A DNA stretch of 64,000 nt, from positions 214,397 to 278,396 of the forward strand of contig CAJUDG010000003.1 of assembly GCA_910584745.1 (NCBI GenBank), read 5' to 3'. This DNA is from an uncultured Eubacteriales bacterium. Its GTDB lineage: Bacteria > Bacillota > Clostridia > Oscillospirales > Acutalibacteraceae. Positions within the stretch are counted from its first letter, which is position 1. The number at the start of each line of letters is the position of its first letter. The position numbers were made by a program, and so were the translations under genes. The notes under the pieces were generated by a model. It saw only the letters and a list, made by a program, of their open reading frames with translations. It made no database searches and was not told where the DNA came from. Shown here piece by piece: positions 49,956 through 58,854 of the stretch.

Positions 49956-50606
49956 TGTTGATGTGGGGGAGAGGGATAATGTAATGTGCGTATGCTTTAC
50001 ATGTGATGAAGCTAACCTGTAATGATTTTGGCTTTACAGCTTAGCGTCGTTATACCTGCGCAAAGTATTCTATTGTATGTGCGAAACACATTTTGTTGGC
50101 GAGTGCATTTTTATTCACTCCAGATTTTGTGATGTTGTCATAATCCCCGCACGGTTATATTCATCGGTTTACATAATGGCATTAACATAAAAGTCCCTGG
50201 TTTACCCATAAAAGTAAAAAATATTCATTTTCCCTCTTGCAAAATCTTTCGATTTGTATTATAGTAGTAAGCGCAGAAGAAATTGGCAGACACTGCTTGT
50301 GATGGCAGCTTTCCACGTTTTAGCAGCGAGTTGTTGAAAACTCTTTCGTTTCGACCTAGTTTGATGTACTTTTCCACAATATATTTATTTGAACTACAGT
50401 CTATAGCAGCATATCTGGTATATTTCCCTTCCATTAGATACTGTAATAGAACCTAGATGCATTTTATGTATGCTAAAATGATTTGTAAACCAAGGTTGCA
50501 AATAAATATTGAATACTTTTCCTTTTCAAGAATACATTCCTTCCGTTGCACATAGTCATACTACTATGGAGGCACATTCTGCGCCGAAAAGGAAAGGAGC
50601 TTTACA
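49956..50606. other. AT-rich 650-bp region without a recognisable gene
   Basis: No convincing coding sequence on either strand. A promoter-like pair is present at 50237-50265. A 69-codon frame on the minus strand (50225-50434) lacks a ribosome site and any known motif. A 6-bp dyad CATAGT/ACTATG occurs at 50551-50568. The region may hold the spoIIM leader, an unknown small RNA or a decayed gene. Confidence 0.5.
50237..50265 (+). promoter_or_regulatory. Orphan sigma-A-like promoter
   Basis: TTGCAA (50237-50242), 17 bp, TATAGT (50260-50265). The next gene start in this direction is spoIIM, 341 bp downstream, so this would give a long leader or a non-coding transcript. Confidence 0.5.
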
Positions 50607-51212
50607 GTGAAAACGGATGATTACTTACTCGGTCAGCACTTTTTACAAAGATGTTTTTCTCGTCCTTTCTTATTACTGATGTTCGGATGCTTGACGGCAG
50701 GTATTGCAGTTGGAGCGATTGCTGTAAAGCTGTTACACTTGTCGGGCGATCAAACCTTGCCGCCGCTGTTCCTTTCTGCCGTTCCAACTGTAAACCTGGG
50801 CTTTTTTCAATGTTTTTCCGATGTACTCCTTAATATTATGATTTTATTGATTGCTACATTTTTGATGGGTGCGACGGCTTTCGGTGCTTTGGGTATACCT
50901 TTGCTTATGTTCTATCGGGGCGTTACTGTTGCCGTTGGTGCGCTTTTCTTGGTGGGTGATAAAGATATTTCAGCACTTGGCTACTCTGCGCTATGCTTCA
51001 CTCCTATATGGGCGGCTGCTTCGTTTCTGACGGCCCTATTCGCTGTCCGTGCCCTGATCTTCTCAAAAGGGCTCGCAAGGGCAGGGTTCTCTCAGTCGCA
51101 GGAGACTGTGGATTTCCGCCTTTTTCTTAAGGATTTTATATATTTTTTGTGTTTTTCTGTGCCGGTGTCTGTTGCCGGCGGTCTACTGGCTATGCTTTAT
51201 GTTGTGCTTTAA
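50607..51212 (+). CDS. spoIIM: Stage II sporulation protein M-like membrane protein, GTG start
   Basis: A 201-aa protein of the SpoIIM/DUF95 family with five probable helices (about residues 19-40, 60-90, 92-115, 120-145 and 175-200). SpoIIM with SpoIID and SpoIIP degrades septal peptidoglycan during forespore engulfment. GTG 50607 has AAAGGAG seven bases before it. In Bacillus subtilis spoIIM lies close to the xerD homologue ripX, and the same neighbour order here supports the call. Confidence 0.87.
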   Translation: MKTDDYLLGQHFLQRCFSRPFLLLMFGCLTAGIAVGAIAVKLLHLSGDQTLPPLFLSAVPTVNLGFFQCFSDVLLNIMILLIATFLMGATAFGALGIPLLMFYRGVTVAVGALFLVGDKDISALGYSALCFTPIWAAASFLTALFAVRALIFSKGLARAGFSQSQETVDFRLFLKDFIYFLCFSVPVSVAGGLLAMLYVVL

Positions 51213-51260
51213 GATGATTTCAACAGGTTTGATCAGTGAATGAGGAAGGTGTTCAAAGCA

Positions 51261-52151
51261 ATGCAAGATTTCTATTCAATGTTTAGCGAGTTCTTATCAA
51301 AAGAGAAGCCCAATTCTGTAAATACCAGGGAATCCTATCTGCGGGATACTATGAATTATCTGTCATATCTGTCGCAGATAGACATTACTCCCTTAGAGGC
51401 TGATGAGAGAGACGTCCAGGGATTTGTTGACCATCTTCAGAGCATGAACCGGTCTACAACCACTATCTCCCGGAACTTGGCCTCTGTACGGTGCTTTTAT
51501 AAGTTCCTTATCTATAAGAATCTGGTGGACCATAACCCTGCCAAGAGCATCCGCGTGGGGAAGGCGGAGAAGAAGCTGCCGCAGGTGCTTCAGGGTGACG
51601 AGATAGAACTGCTGCTCTCTCAGCCGGATATTACTGAACCCAAGGGCTGCCGGGACAAGGCTATGCTTGAGTTGCTATACGCCACCGGCATCCGGGCCTC
51701 TGAGCTGATAAATCTGAATATAGAGGATATAAATCTGCGTTCAGGTGTGCTTTATTGCAGGGGGAACAAGGGGGTACGCACTATCCCGGTCTACCCCTCG
51801 GCTGTGGTGTCCGTCTCTGACTATATCTACCGTATGCGCGGCCTGATAGCCGGGCCGGACGGCGGAAACGCTTTGTTCGTCAACCTGAACGGCGGAAGGC
51901 TTACCCGCCAGGGCTTCTGGAAGATAGTGAAAAGCTATGCTGAAGAGGCCGGAATAACTAAGGAGATAACTCCACACACGATTCGTCATTCATTTGCGCT
52001 CCATCTTTTGGAAAACGGCGCTTCGGTCAAGGACATTCAGACCATGATGGGTCATGCCGATATTTCATCCACACAGGTATATGTGCAGCTGCTGGACAAC
52101 CATGTGCGTCAGGTTTATCATGACTGCCATCCCAAGGCAAAATTGGGATAA
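51261..52151 (+). CDS. xerD: Tyrosine recombinase XerD
   Basis: Site-specific recombinase that resolves chromosome dimers with XerC. The 296-aa protein has a SAM-like N-terminal core-binding domain and a catalytic domain with Arg (TGIRASEL), Lys (GNKGVRTIPV), His-x-x-Arg (HTIRHSF), His (MMGHADISST) and the Tyr nucleophile (TQVYVQL). I use ATG 51261 because GAAGGTG is nine bases upstream; ATG 51240 has a poorer site. Its length and lack of mobile context mark a housekeeping Xer rather than an integrase. Confidence 0.88.
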   Translation: MQDFYSMFSEFLSKEKPNSVNTRESYLRDTMNYLSYLSQIDITPLEADERDVQGFVDHLQSMNRSTTTISRNLASVRCFYKFLIYKNLVDHNPAKSIRVGKAEKKLPQVLQGDEIELLLSQPDITEPKGCRDKAMLELLYATGIRASELINLNIEDINLRSGVLYCRGNKGVRTIPVYPSAVVSVSDYIYRMRGLIAGPDGGNALFVNLNGGRLTRQGFWKIVKSYAEEAGITKEITPHTIRHSFALHLLENGASVKDIQTMMGHADISSTQVYVQLLDNHVRQVYHDCHPKAKLG

Positions 52152-52182
52152 ACAAATATATAAATAGTTAGGAGATGTTTTT

Positions 52183-53175
52183 TTGGGTCTTTTCGGATTT
52201 GGAAATTATGACAAGCCCGGACCGGGCGTAAGCAAGGACGAGCCTCCCAAGGCTGCGCCTATTCGGTTTTTTGAGATCCTCGCCAGAAAGTTTTCCAAGC
52301 TAGTACAGTTGAATCTAATTTTCATGATTCCGACTATCGCCGTCTTTATCCTGATGGTAGCCCTTTATCTGGTGCCTACACATTTTCGTGTGAGTATATC
52401 CGGCATGTATGAGCTTGACGGCTGGGCTTCATTCGTCGTGCCCATACCGCTGATACTGTTGTCACCGTTCATCGCGGGTCTGACTTATGTGACCCGGAAC
52501 TTTGCCCGGGAGGAGCATGCCTTTGTATGGTCCGACTTTTGGGATGCTGTAAAGGGAAACTGGAAGTATTTTCTGCTCAACGGTTTGATATGCTATTCTG
52601 TATTTACTCTTTTGAGCTTTGCCCTCTTGTATTACTACAGTATGGCTATCTCAAGCTGGATATATTATATTCCCCTGTGGCTTTGTGTAGTGGTGGCGCT
52701 GGTGTTTTTGTTCGCCCAGTATTATCTTCCGATAATGTTTGTCACTTTTGAGTTAAAGTTTACACATGCATATAAGAACGCTTTGATCTTCACTGTGGCA
52801 GGTTTCGGAAGGAATATTCTGGTCACCATCATACTTGTAGCCATGCTGATCGCCTTTTTGAATATCCCGCTGCTCAACATAACGCTGCTTGTGTATGTAT
52901 TGCTGCTCATTTTCATTATATTTTCCTTTATCTCATATCTTATTAGCTTCGCTGTTTACCCGGTCATAGACCGCTATATGATCCAGGCGGCCAAGCGTAT
53001 GGAGAGCGGAGAGAAGGAAGAACAGCCCTCCGGCTCTGTAGAGGAGGAATTCCCCGGCCTGTTCTCCCAGCCGTCGGCAGATGACGAGGATGAAGATGAA
53101 GAAGATAAGTACGTCTATGTTAACGGCCGGCTGATGAAAAAATCCGAGATGAAGGACAACCATCAGGAACGGTAA
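52183..53175 (+). CDS. YesL-like (DUF624) membrane protein, TTG start
   Basis: A 330-aa protein with five to six helices (from about residue 45 to 270) and an acidic C-terminal tail (DDEDEDEEDKYVYVNGRLMKK). The segment RFFEILARKFSKLVQLNLIFMIP resembles the YesL/DUF624 family, which is otherwise shorter. TTG at 52183 follows AGGAG by eight bases and no ATG fits. It lies 31 bp after xerD and ends at a strong terminator. Function is unknown; the family is often near sugar transport genes, which is not the case here. Confidence 0.75.
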   Translation: MGLFGFGNYDKPGPGVSKDEPPKAAPIRFFEILARKFSKLVQLNLIFMIPTIAVFILMVALYLVPTHFRVSISGMYELDGWASFVVPIPLILLSPFIAGLTYVTRNFAREEHAFVWSDFWDAVKGNWKYFLLNGLICYSVFTLLSFALLYYYSMAISSWIYYIPLWLCVVVALVFLFAQYYLPIMFVTFELKFTHAYKNALIFTVAGFGRNILVTIILVAMLIAFLNIPLLNITLLVYVLLLIFIIFSFISYLISFAVYPVIDRYMIQAAKRMESGEKEEQPSGSVEEEFPGLFSQPSADDEDEDEEDKYVYVNGRLMKKSEMKDNHQER

Positions 53176-53182
53176 AGCGCAT

Positions 53183-53221
53183 AAAAAGGCCCGAGGAGGT
53201 ATCCCCTCCTCGGGCCTTTTT
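53183..53221. terminator. Strong bidirectional terminator
   Basis: AAAAAGGCCCGAGGAGG and CCTCCTCGGGCCTTTTT form a perfect 17-bp stem; it separates the convergent YesL-like and Xer genes. Confidence 0.92.
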
Positions 53222-53229
53222 ATGCGTTT

Positions 53230-54246
53230 TCATGTCTCGCTGAGCCCGTTCTTTTTTTGCTTTTGCGGTTTCGGCGGGCTCATATTGGCAAGAGGATTCG
53301 CGTTGACTGCGGCCTCCATCTGACGGTCGGATGTATGGGTATATATTTCAGTTGTTCCCAGATTTTCATGACCCAGAATGTCCTGAAGCACACGGATATC
53401 CACATCGCCATACCGATACATAAGCGTTGCGGCGGTGTGCCGGAGCTTATGGACCGAATATCCGGGGCCATCCAGTCCAATCTTCGCCAGATACTTTTTT
53501 ACGATAAACTGCACTGTCTTTGGGCTTATCCGCTGCTTGCGGCTGCTGAGAAACAGCGCGTTTCGATCTATTACGCCGTCTTTCGGACGCACTGCCAGAT
53601 AGCTGTCTATGGCGTCCAGACAGGCCTGATTAAGGTAGACGATGCGCTCTTTATTGCCTTTTCCAAGTATGCGCAGGGTGTTATTATTCCGTATTACGTC
53701 ACTGATATTGATGCCCACCAGCTCAGACAGCCGCATACCGCAATTTAGGAACAGCGTTAACATACAACGGTCACGTTCCTGATCCGGGCCCTCTACAGCG
53801 TTCAGCAGTTCGATACTTTGTTCGAGAGAAAGAAAGTGGGGTAAAGCCTTTTTGGATTTGGGTGGTGTAAGGTTCTCCGTGGGGTTCTCGTCCAGAAGCC
53901 TTTCATGAGAGGTCAGGTAGCCGAAAAAAGATTTTAGAGATGATGATTTCCGCTGGCGGGTAGAACTCATATTGCTGCGTTCGTCGGCCACGTAGTTCAT
54001 AAATTCGAAGATATCATTGGTGGTGATACTGCGGATAAATTCCAGATCAATATCCTGCACATTGATCTCATCCAATGGCGCTGATTTTGGCGCCAGGCCG
54101 CGGTCGTGCTTCAGAAACCTAAAAAATGTCCGCAGGTCCATACAGTAATTTTCCACAGTCTTGGCGGACAGTCCTTTGATATTGCGTAGATACATGGCGT
54201 ACTGCTGTACTATAGCCGGCATCTCATTTTTGATTATAAAGCCCAT
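53230..54246 (-). CDS. Tyrosine recombinase XerC-like
   Basis: A 338-aa Xer-type recombinase. Catalytic residues: Arg in NCGMRLSELVG, Lys in GKGNKERIV, His-x-x-Arg in HKLRHTAATL, His in ILGHENLGTT and Tyr in EIYTHTSD. The N-terminal SAM-like domain (YAMYLRNIKGLSAKTVENYCMDLRTFFRFL) is typical of XerC of Clostridia. ATG 54246 is the first methionine; GGGGAGG lies 13 bases upstream. A TTG eight codons earlier is an alternative. It is possibly the XerC partner of the XerD gene, or an additional chromosomal recombinase. Confidence 0.87.
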   Translation of the reverse strand: MGFIIKNEMPAIVQQYAMYLRNIKGLSAKTVENYCMDLRTFFRFLKHDRGLAPKSAPLDEINVQDIDLEFIRSITTNDIFEFMNYVADERSNMSSTRQRKSSSLKSFFGYLTSHERLLDENPTENLTPPKSKKALPHFLSLEQSIELLNAVEGPDQERDRCMLTLFLNCGMRLSELVGINISDVIRNNNTLRILGKGNKERIVYLNQACLDAIDSYLAVRPKDGVIDRNALFLSSRKQRISPKTVQFIVKKYLAKIGLDGPGYSVHKLRHTAATLMYRYGDVDIRVLQDILGHENLGTTEIYTHTSDRQMEAAVNANPLANMSPPKPQKQKKNGLSET

Positions 54247-54270
54247 AACGGCCTTTTTTCCTCCCCTCAA

Positions 54271-54296
54271 TTATACAAAATCTTCATTTTGTATAA
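54271..54296. repeat. Perfect 11-bp inverted repeat upstream of the XerC-like gene
   Basis: TTATACAAAAT - CTTC - ATTTTGTATAA, right before the ribosome site of the recombinase and 13 bp after the methyltransferase stop. It has no T run, so it looks like an operator, recombinase-type dyad or leader hairpin rather than a terminator. Confidence 0.6.
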
Positions 54297-54309
54297 TTAC
54301 CTATATTTT

Positions 54310-54948
54310 TTATCTATCTGCTCCCGACTTATAATCCAGCCTAATAAGTCTCTTGCCGTTAGGCATATCGCTGATTTCCCTATAAACTAAATTGTACCCC
54401 CATTGGGCCATCAACTTAGTAAGCTCCGCTTCATCTACGTCCTGGTGCAGCTTTCCGATGCTCTGAAACGCTGCCTGATAAGGCGACTCCGACACAAAGC
54501 TTTGCCCGTTGTCAGAGCCTTGTATCACGCATGACACATACTGCGCCTGTGCAGTCACAGCCTTTTCGCAGAATATGTCGGTGCCAACATATTCAATCAG
54601 CAGGTCTGCGATGATCATATCAACCTTCGGCAGCACTGCCTCATGTCTGGACAGATCTATCTCCATCAACCGAAGCTTCTTGCCAACTGCCGGACCAAAC
54701 CGCTGGGCGCATATCTTCAAATAATCCGGGTTCACATCAATACCATAAACCAGCTTGAACCGCTCCAAGCAGTGCTCTAACCCATTGCCGCCAGCCACAC
54801 CAACTACCGCGGCACTTTCAGCGCCCGGGCACGCGGCTTTTACCTGTTCCCGCATTATGTCGTTCAGCGCCTGTAACTGAGCCACGTCTGATAAACTCAT
54901 ATGCGATTCATATATCTCCAGCGGAACATCATTCCATGGGTTTCTCAT
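54310..54948 (-). CDS. SAM-dependent methyltransferase
   Basis: A 212-aa class I methyltransferase-like protein with motif I VVGVAGGNGLEH near residue 50, acidic motif II VYGIDVNPDYL and motif IV VDMIIADLLIEYVG. Motif I differs from the usual GxGxG, being GVAGGNG. RBS AAAGGAG is 12 bases upstream. It lies between the recombinase and a DUF6873-like gene on the minus strand. Substrate is unknown. Confidence 0.83.
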   Translation of the reverse strand: MRNPWNDVPLEIYESHMSLSDVAQLQALNDIMREQVKAACPGAESAAVVGVAGGNGLEHCLERFKLVYGIDVNPDYLKICAQRFGPAVGKKLRLMEIDLSRHEAVLPKVDMIIADLLIEYVGTDIFCEKAVTAQAQYVSCVIQGSDNGQSFVSESPYQAAFQSIGKLHQDVDEAELTKLMAQWGYNLVYREISDMPNGKRLIRLDYKSGADR

Positions 54949-54980
54949 CGCTTATACGCTCCTTTTTCTCGAACAAAGTT

Positions 54981-55718
54981 TCAGCAAAGGGCAATCAGCC
55001 CGCCCACATCCAATAACTCACCGTCTAAAAGCTCAACCGCATATACATCCCGATCAGCCAGAAATTCCCTTATGCGCTTCCCATCCCGATGCCTGTCCAA
55101 TCTCCCCGCAAAGGCCATCATATTTGGCGCTAACTTACCGCAGCAACCGCCGATAAACCCATATGGATAGCCGGGCAGTCTTATATACCCCGGGCTTATT
55201 CTCAGCACCTCAATGCCATGCTGCTCCAGTCGGAGAGCTATCCCCTCGTCGGAGGTGATAGCCGAGCGTTCATCAACCAAAGCCGCCGCGCACGCGGCAT
55301 AGCCTTGCTTTACGTCTATCCACACAGCTTTCATGCCCTCTGCGGCTTGCCTTACTACCTTATCAGCCGTCTTTGAATTGCCTAAAATAAATCGGCCCCA
55401 GGCAAGCGCGTTGCATATAACGTCACCTGGATAGACAGATTCCGGCAGTTTCATCGTTTCGGATATATGTATACCATGCTCAGCTAACACGTTTTTCAAG
55501 CCGCCTTTTCGCAGAACGATTAGTCTGTCTCCGATGGCACACGCCTGCATATCAGGGTGCCATTGAATAGGCTCGGGTAAACGTCTGTCAGAAATTGTTG
55601 TGATTGGGCATACTCCAATCTGCCGTAAGCTCTCTGTCAGCTCCGGGTACTCCCCGGACGATATCACAAGGCTCGCTCTTTTGTCTGGCAGCCGACCAAG
55701 CAGCTTGTCCGCAATCAT
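54981..55718 (-). CDS. DUF6873-like conserved protein (possible GME fold)
   Basis: A 245-aa protein common in Clostridia. I believe it belongs to DUF6873, described as a guanidino-modifying-enzyme-fold family. Recognisable segments are QWHPDMQACAIGDRLIVL, AYAACAAALVDERSAITSDEGIA and GFIGGCCGKL; the last Cys pair could be catalytic, but this is unproven. It overlaps radA by ATGA and has no ribosome site of its own, so it is translationally coupled to radA. Confidence 0.7.
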   Translation of the reverse strand: MIADKLLGRLPDKRASLVISSGEYPELTESLRQIGVCPITTISDRRLPEPIQWHPDMQACAIGDRLIVLRKGGLKNVLAEHGIHISETMKLPESVYPGDVICNALAWGRFILGNSKTADKVVRQAAEGMKAVWIDVKQGYAACAAALVDERSAITSDEGIALRLEQHGIEVLRISPGYIRLPGYPYGFIGGCCGKLAPNMMAFAGRLDRHRDGKRIREFLADRDVYAVELLDGELLDVGGLIALC

Positions 55719-57088
55719 GTGGCGGTTTCAAAGGCCTGACGGATATTCTTCGCTCCTATAACCTCAATGCCGTCAAAGGTTTTCCCCGTCAGATTTTTCA
55801 GCCCATGGTACGGAAGGATGCACCGGGTAAAGCCCAATCTTCCGGCTTCGATGATACGCAGGTCACTGTGGGCGATACTGCGCAATTCCCCGGCAAGCCC
55901 AATTTCTCCAAAAACCACCGTATCCTCCCGGATTGGCGTATCCTTCAGGCTGGATATCAGTGCCAGGGCCACAGCTAAGTCTACGGCAGGCTCGTCAAGC
56001 CTGAGACCACCTACCACATTTACATATGTGTCCAAATTTGAAAAGTAGTACCCGGCACGTTTCTCCAGCACAGCCAATATCAGCGCCAGTCGGTTATGGT
56101 CAAAGCCAGTGGACATACGCCTGGGCATGCCCAGCCCTGAGGTGGTGGCCAGCCCCTGTATCTCCGCCAGCAGCGGCCGCGTTCCCTCCATTACCGCTGT
56201 GACGCAGGTACCCGAGGAATCTTGTGGCCGGCCAGAAAGCATAACCTGCGAGGGGTTCTCCACCTGGCGCAGGCCGTGGTCACCCATATCGAACACGCCT
56301 ATCTCGTTGGTGGAGCCGTAACGGTTCTTCACCGCCCGCAAAATGCGGTAGGTCATCTGCCTGTCCCCCTCGAACAGCAGGACGGCGTCAACTATATGCT
56401 CAAGCACCTTTGGGCCGGCTATGGCCCCGTCCTTGTTCACATGGCCCACAATTATCACGGGGATATCCAGAGTTTTGGCGCAGCGCATCATTGTGTTTGT
56501 GCACTCCCGCACCTGGGTCACGCTGCCCGGCGAGGATGTCAGTTCCGTATGGTTCATTGTCTGGATAGAGTCTACCATCACCAGGTCGGGCTTCTCGCTT
56601 CTGATTTGCTCCACCACATACTGTACATCTGTCTCGGTGAGCACCATTAAATTGGGGCTCTGCACCCCCAGCCGAGTGGCCCGCAGCTTTATCTGCCTGG
56701 CAGATTCCTCTCCCGAGACGTACATTATCCGTAGCTCCCGGCCCAGATACTCGCAAATTTGCAGCAACATGGTGGATTTGCCTATACCCGGGTCGCCGCC
56801 AATTAGGACCAGTGACCCCTTTACGATTCCACCGCCCAGAACACGGTCTAGCTCAGTCAGCCCGGTGGTATAGCGGTGCTCATCGGTGGTGCTTATCTCA
56901 TTTATAGCCATAGGGCGCGAAATATTGCCCAAGCTCCTGACAGCCGCTGTTCTCTGAGGAGAGACCGGCTCCTTGGCTATTTCCAGCATCGTGTTCCATT
57001 CTCCGCAGCCCGGACATTTTCCGGCCCACTTCGGCGACTCATAACCACATTGGGTACATTGATATACCAGCTTGACTTTCCCGGCCAT
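55715..57088 (-). CDS. radA: DNA repair protein RadA
   Basis: RecA-like ATPase and branch-migration helicase for recombination. The 457-aa protein has an N-terminal C4 zinc finger (YQCTQCGY...KCPGCGEW), Walker A GDPGIGKST near residue 100, the RadA-specific KNRYGSTNEIG motif and a C-terminal Lon-protease-like domain (PAVDLAVALALISS). RBS GAGGGAG lies upstream. It heads a short operon with the DUF6873-like gene. Confidence 0.96.
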   Translation of the reverse strand: MAGKVKLVYQCTQCGYESPKWAGKCPGCGEWNTMLEIAKEPVSPQRTAAVRSLGNISRPMAINEISTTDEHRYTTGLTELDRVLGGGIVKGSLVLIGGDPGIGKSTMLLQICEYLGRELRIMYVSGEESARQIKLRATRLGVQSPNLMVLTETDVQYVVEQIRSEKPDLVMVDSIQTMNHTELTSSPGSVTQVRECTNTMMRCAKTLDIPVIIVGHVNKDGAIAGPKVLEHIVDAVLLFEGDRQMTYRILRAVKNRYGSTNEIGVFDMGDHGLRQVENPSQVMLSGRPQDSSGTCVTAVMEGTRPLLAEIQGLATTSGLGMPRRMSTGFDHNRLALILAVLEKRAGYYFSNLDTYVNVVGGLRLDEPAVDLAVALALISSLKDTPIREDTVVFGEIGLAGELRSIAHSDLRIIEAGRLGFTRCILPYHGLKNLTGKTFDGIEVIGAKNIRQAFETAT

Positions 57089-57136
57089 CGGCTTTCTCCC
57101 TCTATTTCATAATGACTCAATTATACCACAAAGCCG

Positions 57137-57862
57137 TCAATTTGCCAAGCTGTCTTCAGCTTTATTTTCGAGATAGTCTATTAACCCATTATAAATGGCC
57201 GCGGCCATGTTCTTTTGGTAGCTTTCCGTACAAAGTTTCTCCGTTTCCGCCTCATTGGACAGGAAACCGCACTCCACCAAAATAGCCGGTACAAGGCAGT
57301 TTTTTAGAAGATATATGTTGCCGTCGGCCTGCTTATTCTCCCGCTTATTATCCGGCTGTAAGCTGCCTACAATATTCTGCCGGACAGCCTCCGCCAGCTC
57401 CGCGCTCTCGGGGCGGTTGCCCGAGTAGAAGATTTGCGCGCCATTGTATTTGCCCTCGGAAAAATGGTTTTGGTGTATGCTGATAAGTATACACTCCCCC
57501 GCTTCCTCAACTGTGCGCAGCCTGGATTTGGTGTCGGAGCGCTTGCGCTCCGCAATGGTAGAGAGGCTCTGGTCCCCCACCGAGACGTCGCTGCTTCGTA
57601 TCATGACGACTTCAAAATTATTCTGCTTCAAATTTTTCTCAAGCTCCAGGGCGATGGCAAGATTGATGTCCTTCTCCAAAACGCCGTTCACCCCCACCGC
57701 GCCGCCGTCTTCGCCGCCATGACCCGCGTCCACAATGACCGTGCCTTTCTTCTTAAAGAAATCCGCGTGAAAGGACACGATACCAAAGGCCTGCATGGTC
57801 TGCATTGCGAAAAGGATAATCGAGGCGGTGAACAGCGTTATAAAGCCAAGCTTTTTCTTCAT
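57137..57862 (-). CDS. cwlD: N-acetylmuramoyl-L-alanine amidase CwlD
   Basis: Cleaves peptide side chains from glycan to allow muramic lactam formation in spore cortex. The 241-aa protein has an N-terminal signal/anchor (GFITLFTASIILFAM) and an Amidase_3 domain with zinc ligands in VDAGHGG (His), LEKDINL (Glu) and IHQNHF (His), and catalytic Glu in VECGFLSN. ATG 57862 follows AAGGAG; the frame extends 25 codons upstream without a site. A putative sigma-E promoter at 57900-57928 supports a sporulation role. Confidence 0.88.
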   Translation of the reverse strand: MKKKLGFITLFTASIILFAMQTMQAFGIVSFHADFFKKKGTVIVDAGHGGEDGGAVGVNGVLEKDINLAIALELEKNLKQNNFEVVMIRSSDVSVGDQSLSTIAERKRSDTKSRLRTVEEAGECILISIHQNHFSEGKYNGAQIFYSGNRPESAELAEAVRQNIVGSLQPDNKRENKQADGNIYLLKNCLVPAILVECGFLSNEAETEKLCTESYQKNMAAAIYNGLIDYLENKAEDSLAN

Positions 57863-57899
57863 ATCAGCTCTCCTTAGGAAAATGCATGAAACTACTCGA

Positions 57900-57928
57900 C
57901 TTATATGCCGACAATAAATAAAGTATGC
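57900..57928 (-). promoter_or_regulatory. Candidate sigma-E sporulation promoter of cwlD
   Basis: Minus-strand GCATACT (57922-57928), 14 bp, CATATAAG (57900-57907), resembling the Bacillus sigma-E consensus ATA-rich -35 and CATACAAT -10 (six of eight), 38 bp before the ATG. Confidence 0.5.
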
Positions 57929-57930
57929 CC

Positions 57931-57959
57931 TTTTCAAAGCCGCCGTATTGTGATATAAT
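57931..57959 (+). promoter_or_regulatory. Promoter of the metF operon
   Basis: TTTTCA (57931-57936), 17 bp, TATAAT (57954-57959), 29 bp before the ATG. No S-box riboswitch is present in the short leader. Confidence 0.68.
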
Positions 57960-57988
57960 AAAAAGAAAAATCTCAGGGACTGAAGAAA

Positions 57989-58849
57989 ATGAAAATCAAA
58001 GAACTGCTTAACCGCAATAAAGTGAATTTTTCCTGCGAAATTTTCCCGCCCAAAAAGGACACGGATTTTTCCGAGGTGTTTGATGTGGTAGACCGCATCG
58101 GCGAGCTTGGCGCGGATTACATCAGCGTGACCTATGGGGCCGGGGGCAGCACTTCAAAAAAGACCGTAGAGGTCGCGTCATACATACAGAACCAAAAGCA
58201 GACCACCGCCCTGGCCCATCTGACATGCATTGATTCTACGCCAGAGCAGATCCAGGCAGAGCTGGCAGAGCTTAAGGCAAACGGTATTGAAAATATCATG
58301 GCTCTGCGCGGCGACAAGCCTAAAGACTTTACGGGTCCGCACAACTACAATTACGCCATTGAACTTATCAGAGACATCCATGCCAGCGGAGATTTTTGCG
58401 TCGGTGCGGCCTGCTATCCCGAGGGGCATGTAGAGTGCCCGCATAAGCAGGAGGATATCGCCCATCTCAAGGAGAAGGTGGACGCCGGTGTGGATTTCCT
58501 CACAACTCAGATGTTTTTTGACAATAATCTGTTCTATAAGTTCCTATATCAGACCTTGGCGGCCGGTATCACTGTACCCATAGTACCCGGAATAATGCCA
58601 ATCATAAACGCCCGGCAGGTAAAGCGCTCCGCGGAGCTGTCCGGCGCGACCATGCCGGCGCGCTTCCTGGCAATCGCAGACAAGTTTTCCGGCGATCCGC
58701 TGTCTATGGAGCAGGCGGGCATTGCCTACGCCACCGACCAGATAATCGATTTGATAGCAAACGGTGTAAAGTATATCCACTTGTATACCATGAACCGCCC
58801 GAGCACGGCTGAGAAGATATTGAACAATTTAAGCCACATTATAAGGTGA
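57989..58849 (+). CDS. metF: Methylenetetrahydrofolate reductase
   Basis: Reduces 5,10-methylene-THF to 5-methyl-THF, the methyl donor for MetH. The 286-aa flavoprotein barrel has SCEIFPPKKD with the catalytic Glu near residue 18, YGAGGST and the NIMALRGDKPKD loop near residue 105. Length matches MetF. The ribosome site is weak (CAGGGA). It is followed by an overlapping MetH activation gene and metH, forming a methionine-synthesis operon. Confidence 0.95.
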   Translation: MKIKELLNRNKVNFSCEIFPPKKDTDFSEVFDVVDRIGELGADYISVTYGAGGSTSKKTVEVASYIQNQKQTTALAHLTCIDSTPEQIQAELAELKANGIENIMALRGDKPKDFTGPHNYNYAIELIRDIHASGDFCVGAACYPEGHVECPHKQEDIAHLKEKVDAGVDFLTTQMFFDNNLFYKFLYQTLAAGITVPIVPGIMPIINARQVKRSAELSGATMPARFLAIADKFSGDPLSMEQAGIAYATDQIIDLIANGVKYIHLYTMNRPSTAEKILNNLSHIIR

Positions 58850-58854
58850 ATACT

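Noticed and set aside
50225..50434. 69-codon minus-strand frame in the AT-rich gap, considered as a transposase remnant.
   Set aside because: No DDE or helix-turn-helix motif, terminal repeats or ribosome site; kept only as unexplained.
51261..54246. The two Xer genes considered as integrases bounding a mobile element.
   Set aside because: They converge around housekeeping genes, are of chromosomal XerC/D type, and there are no attachment repeats or cargo genes.
57863..57988. metF leader considered as an S-box (SAM) riboswitch or T-box.
   Set aside because: Only about 25 bases lie between the promoter and ATG, with no conserved core.
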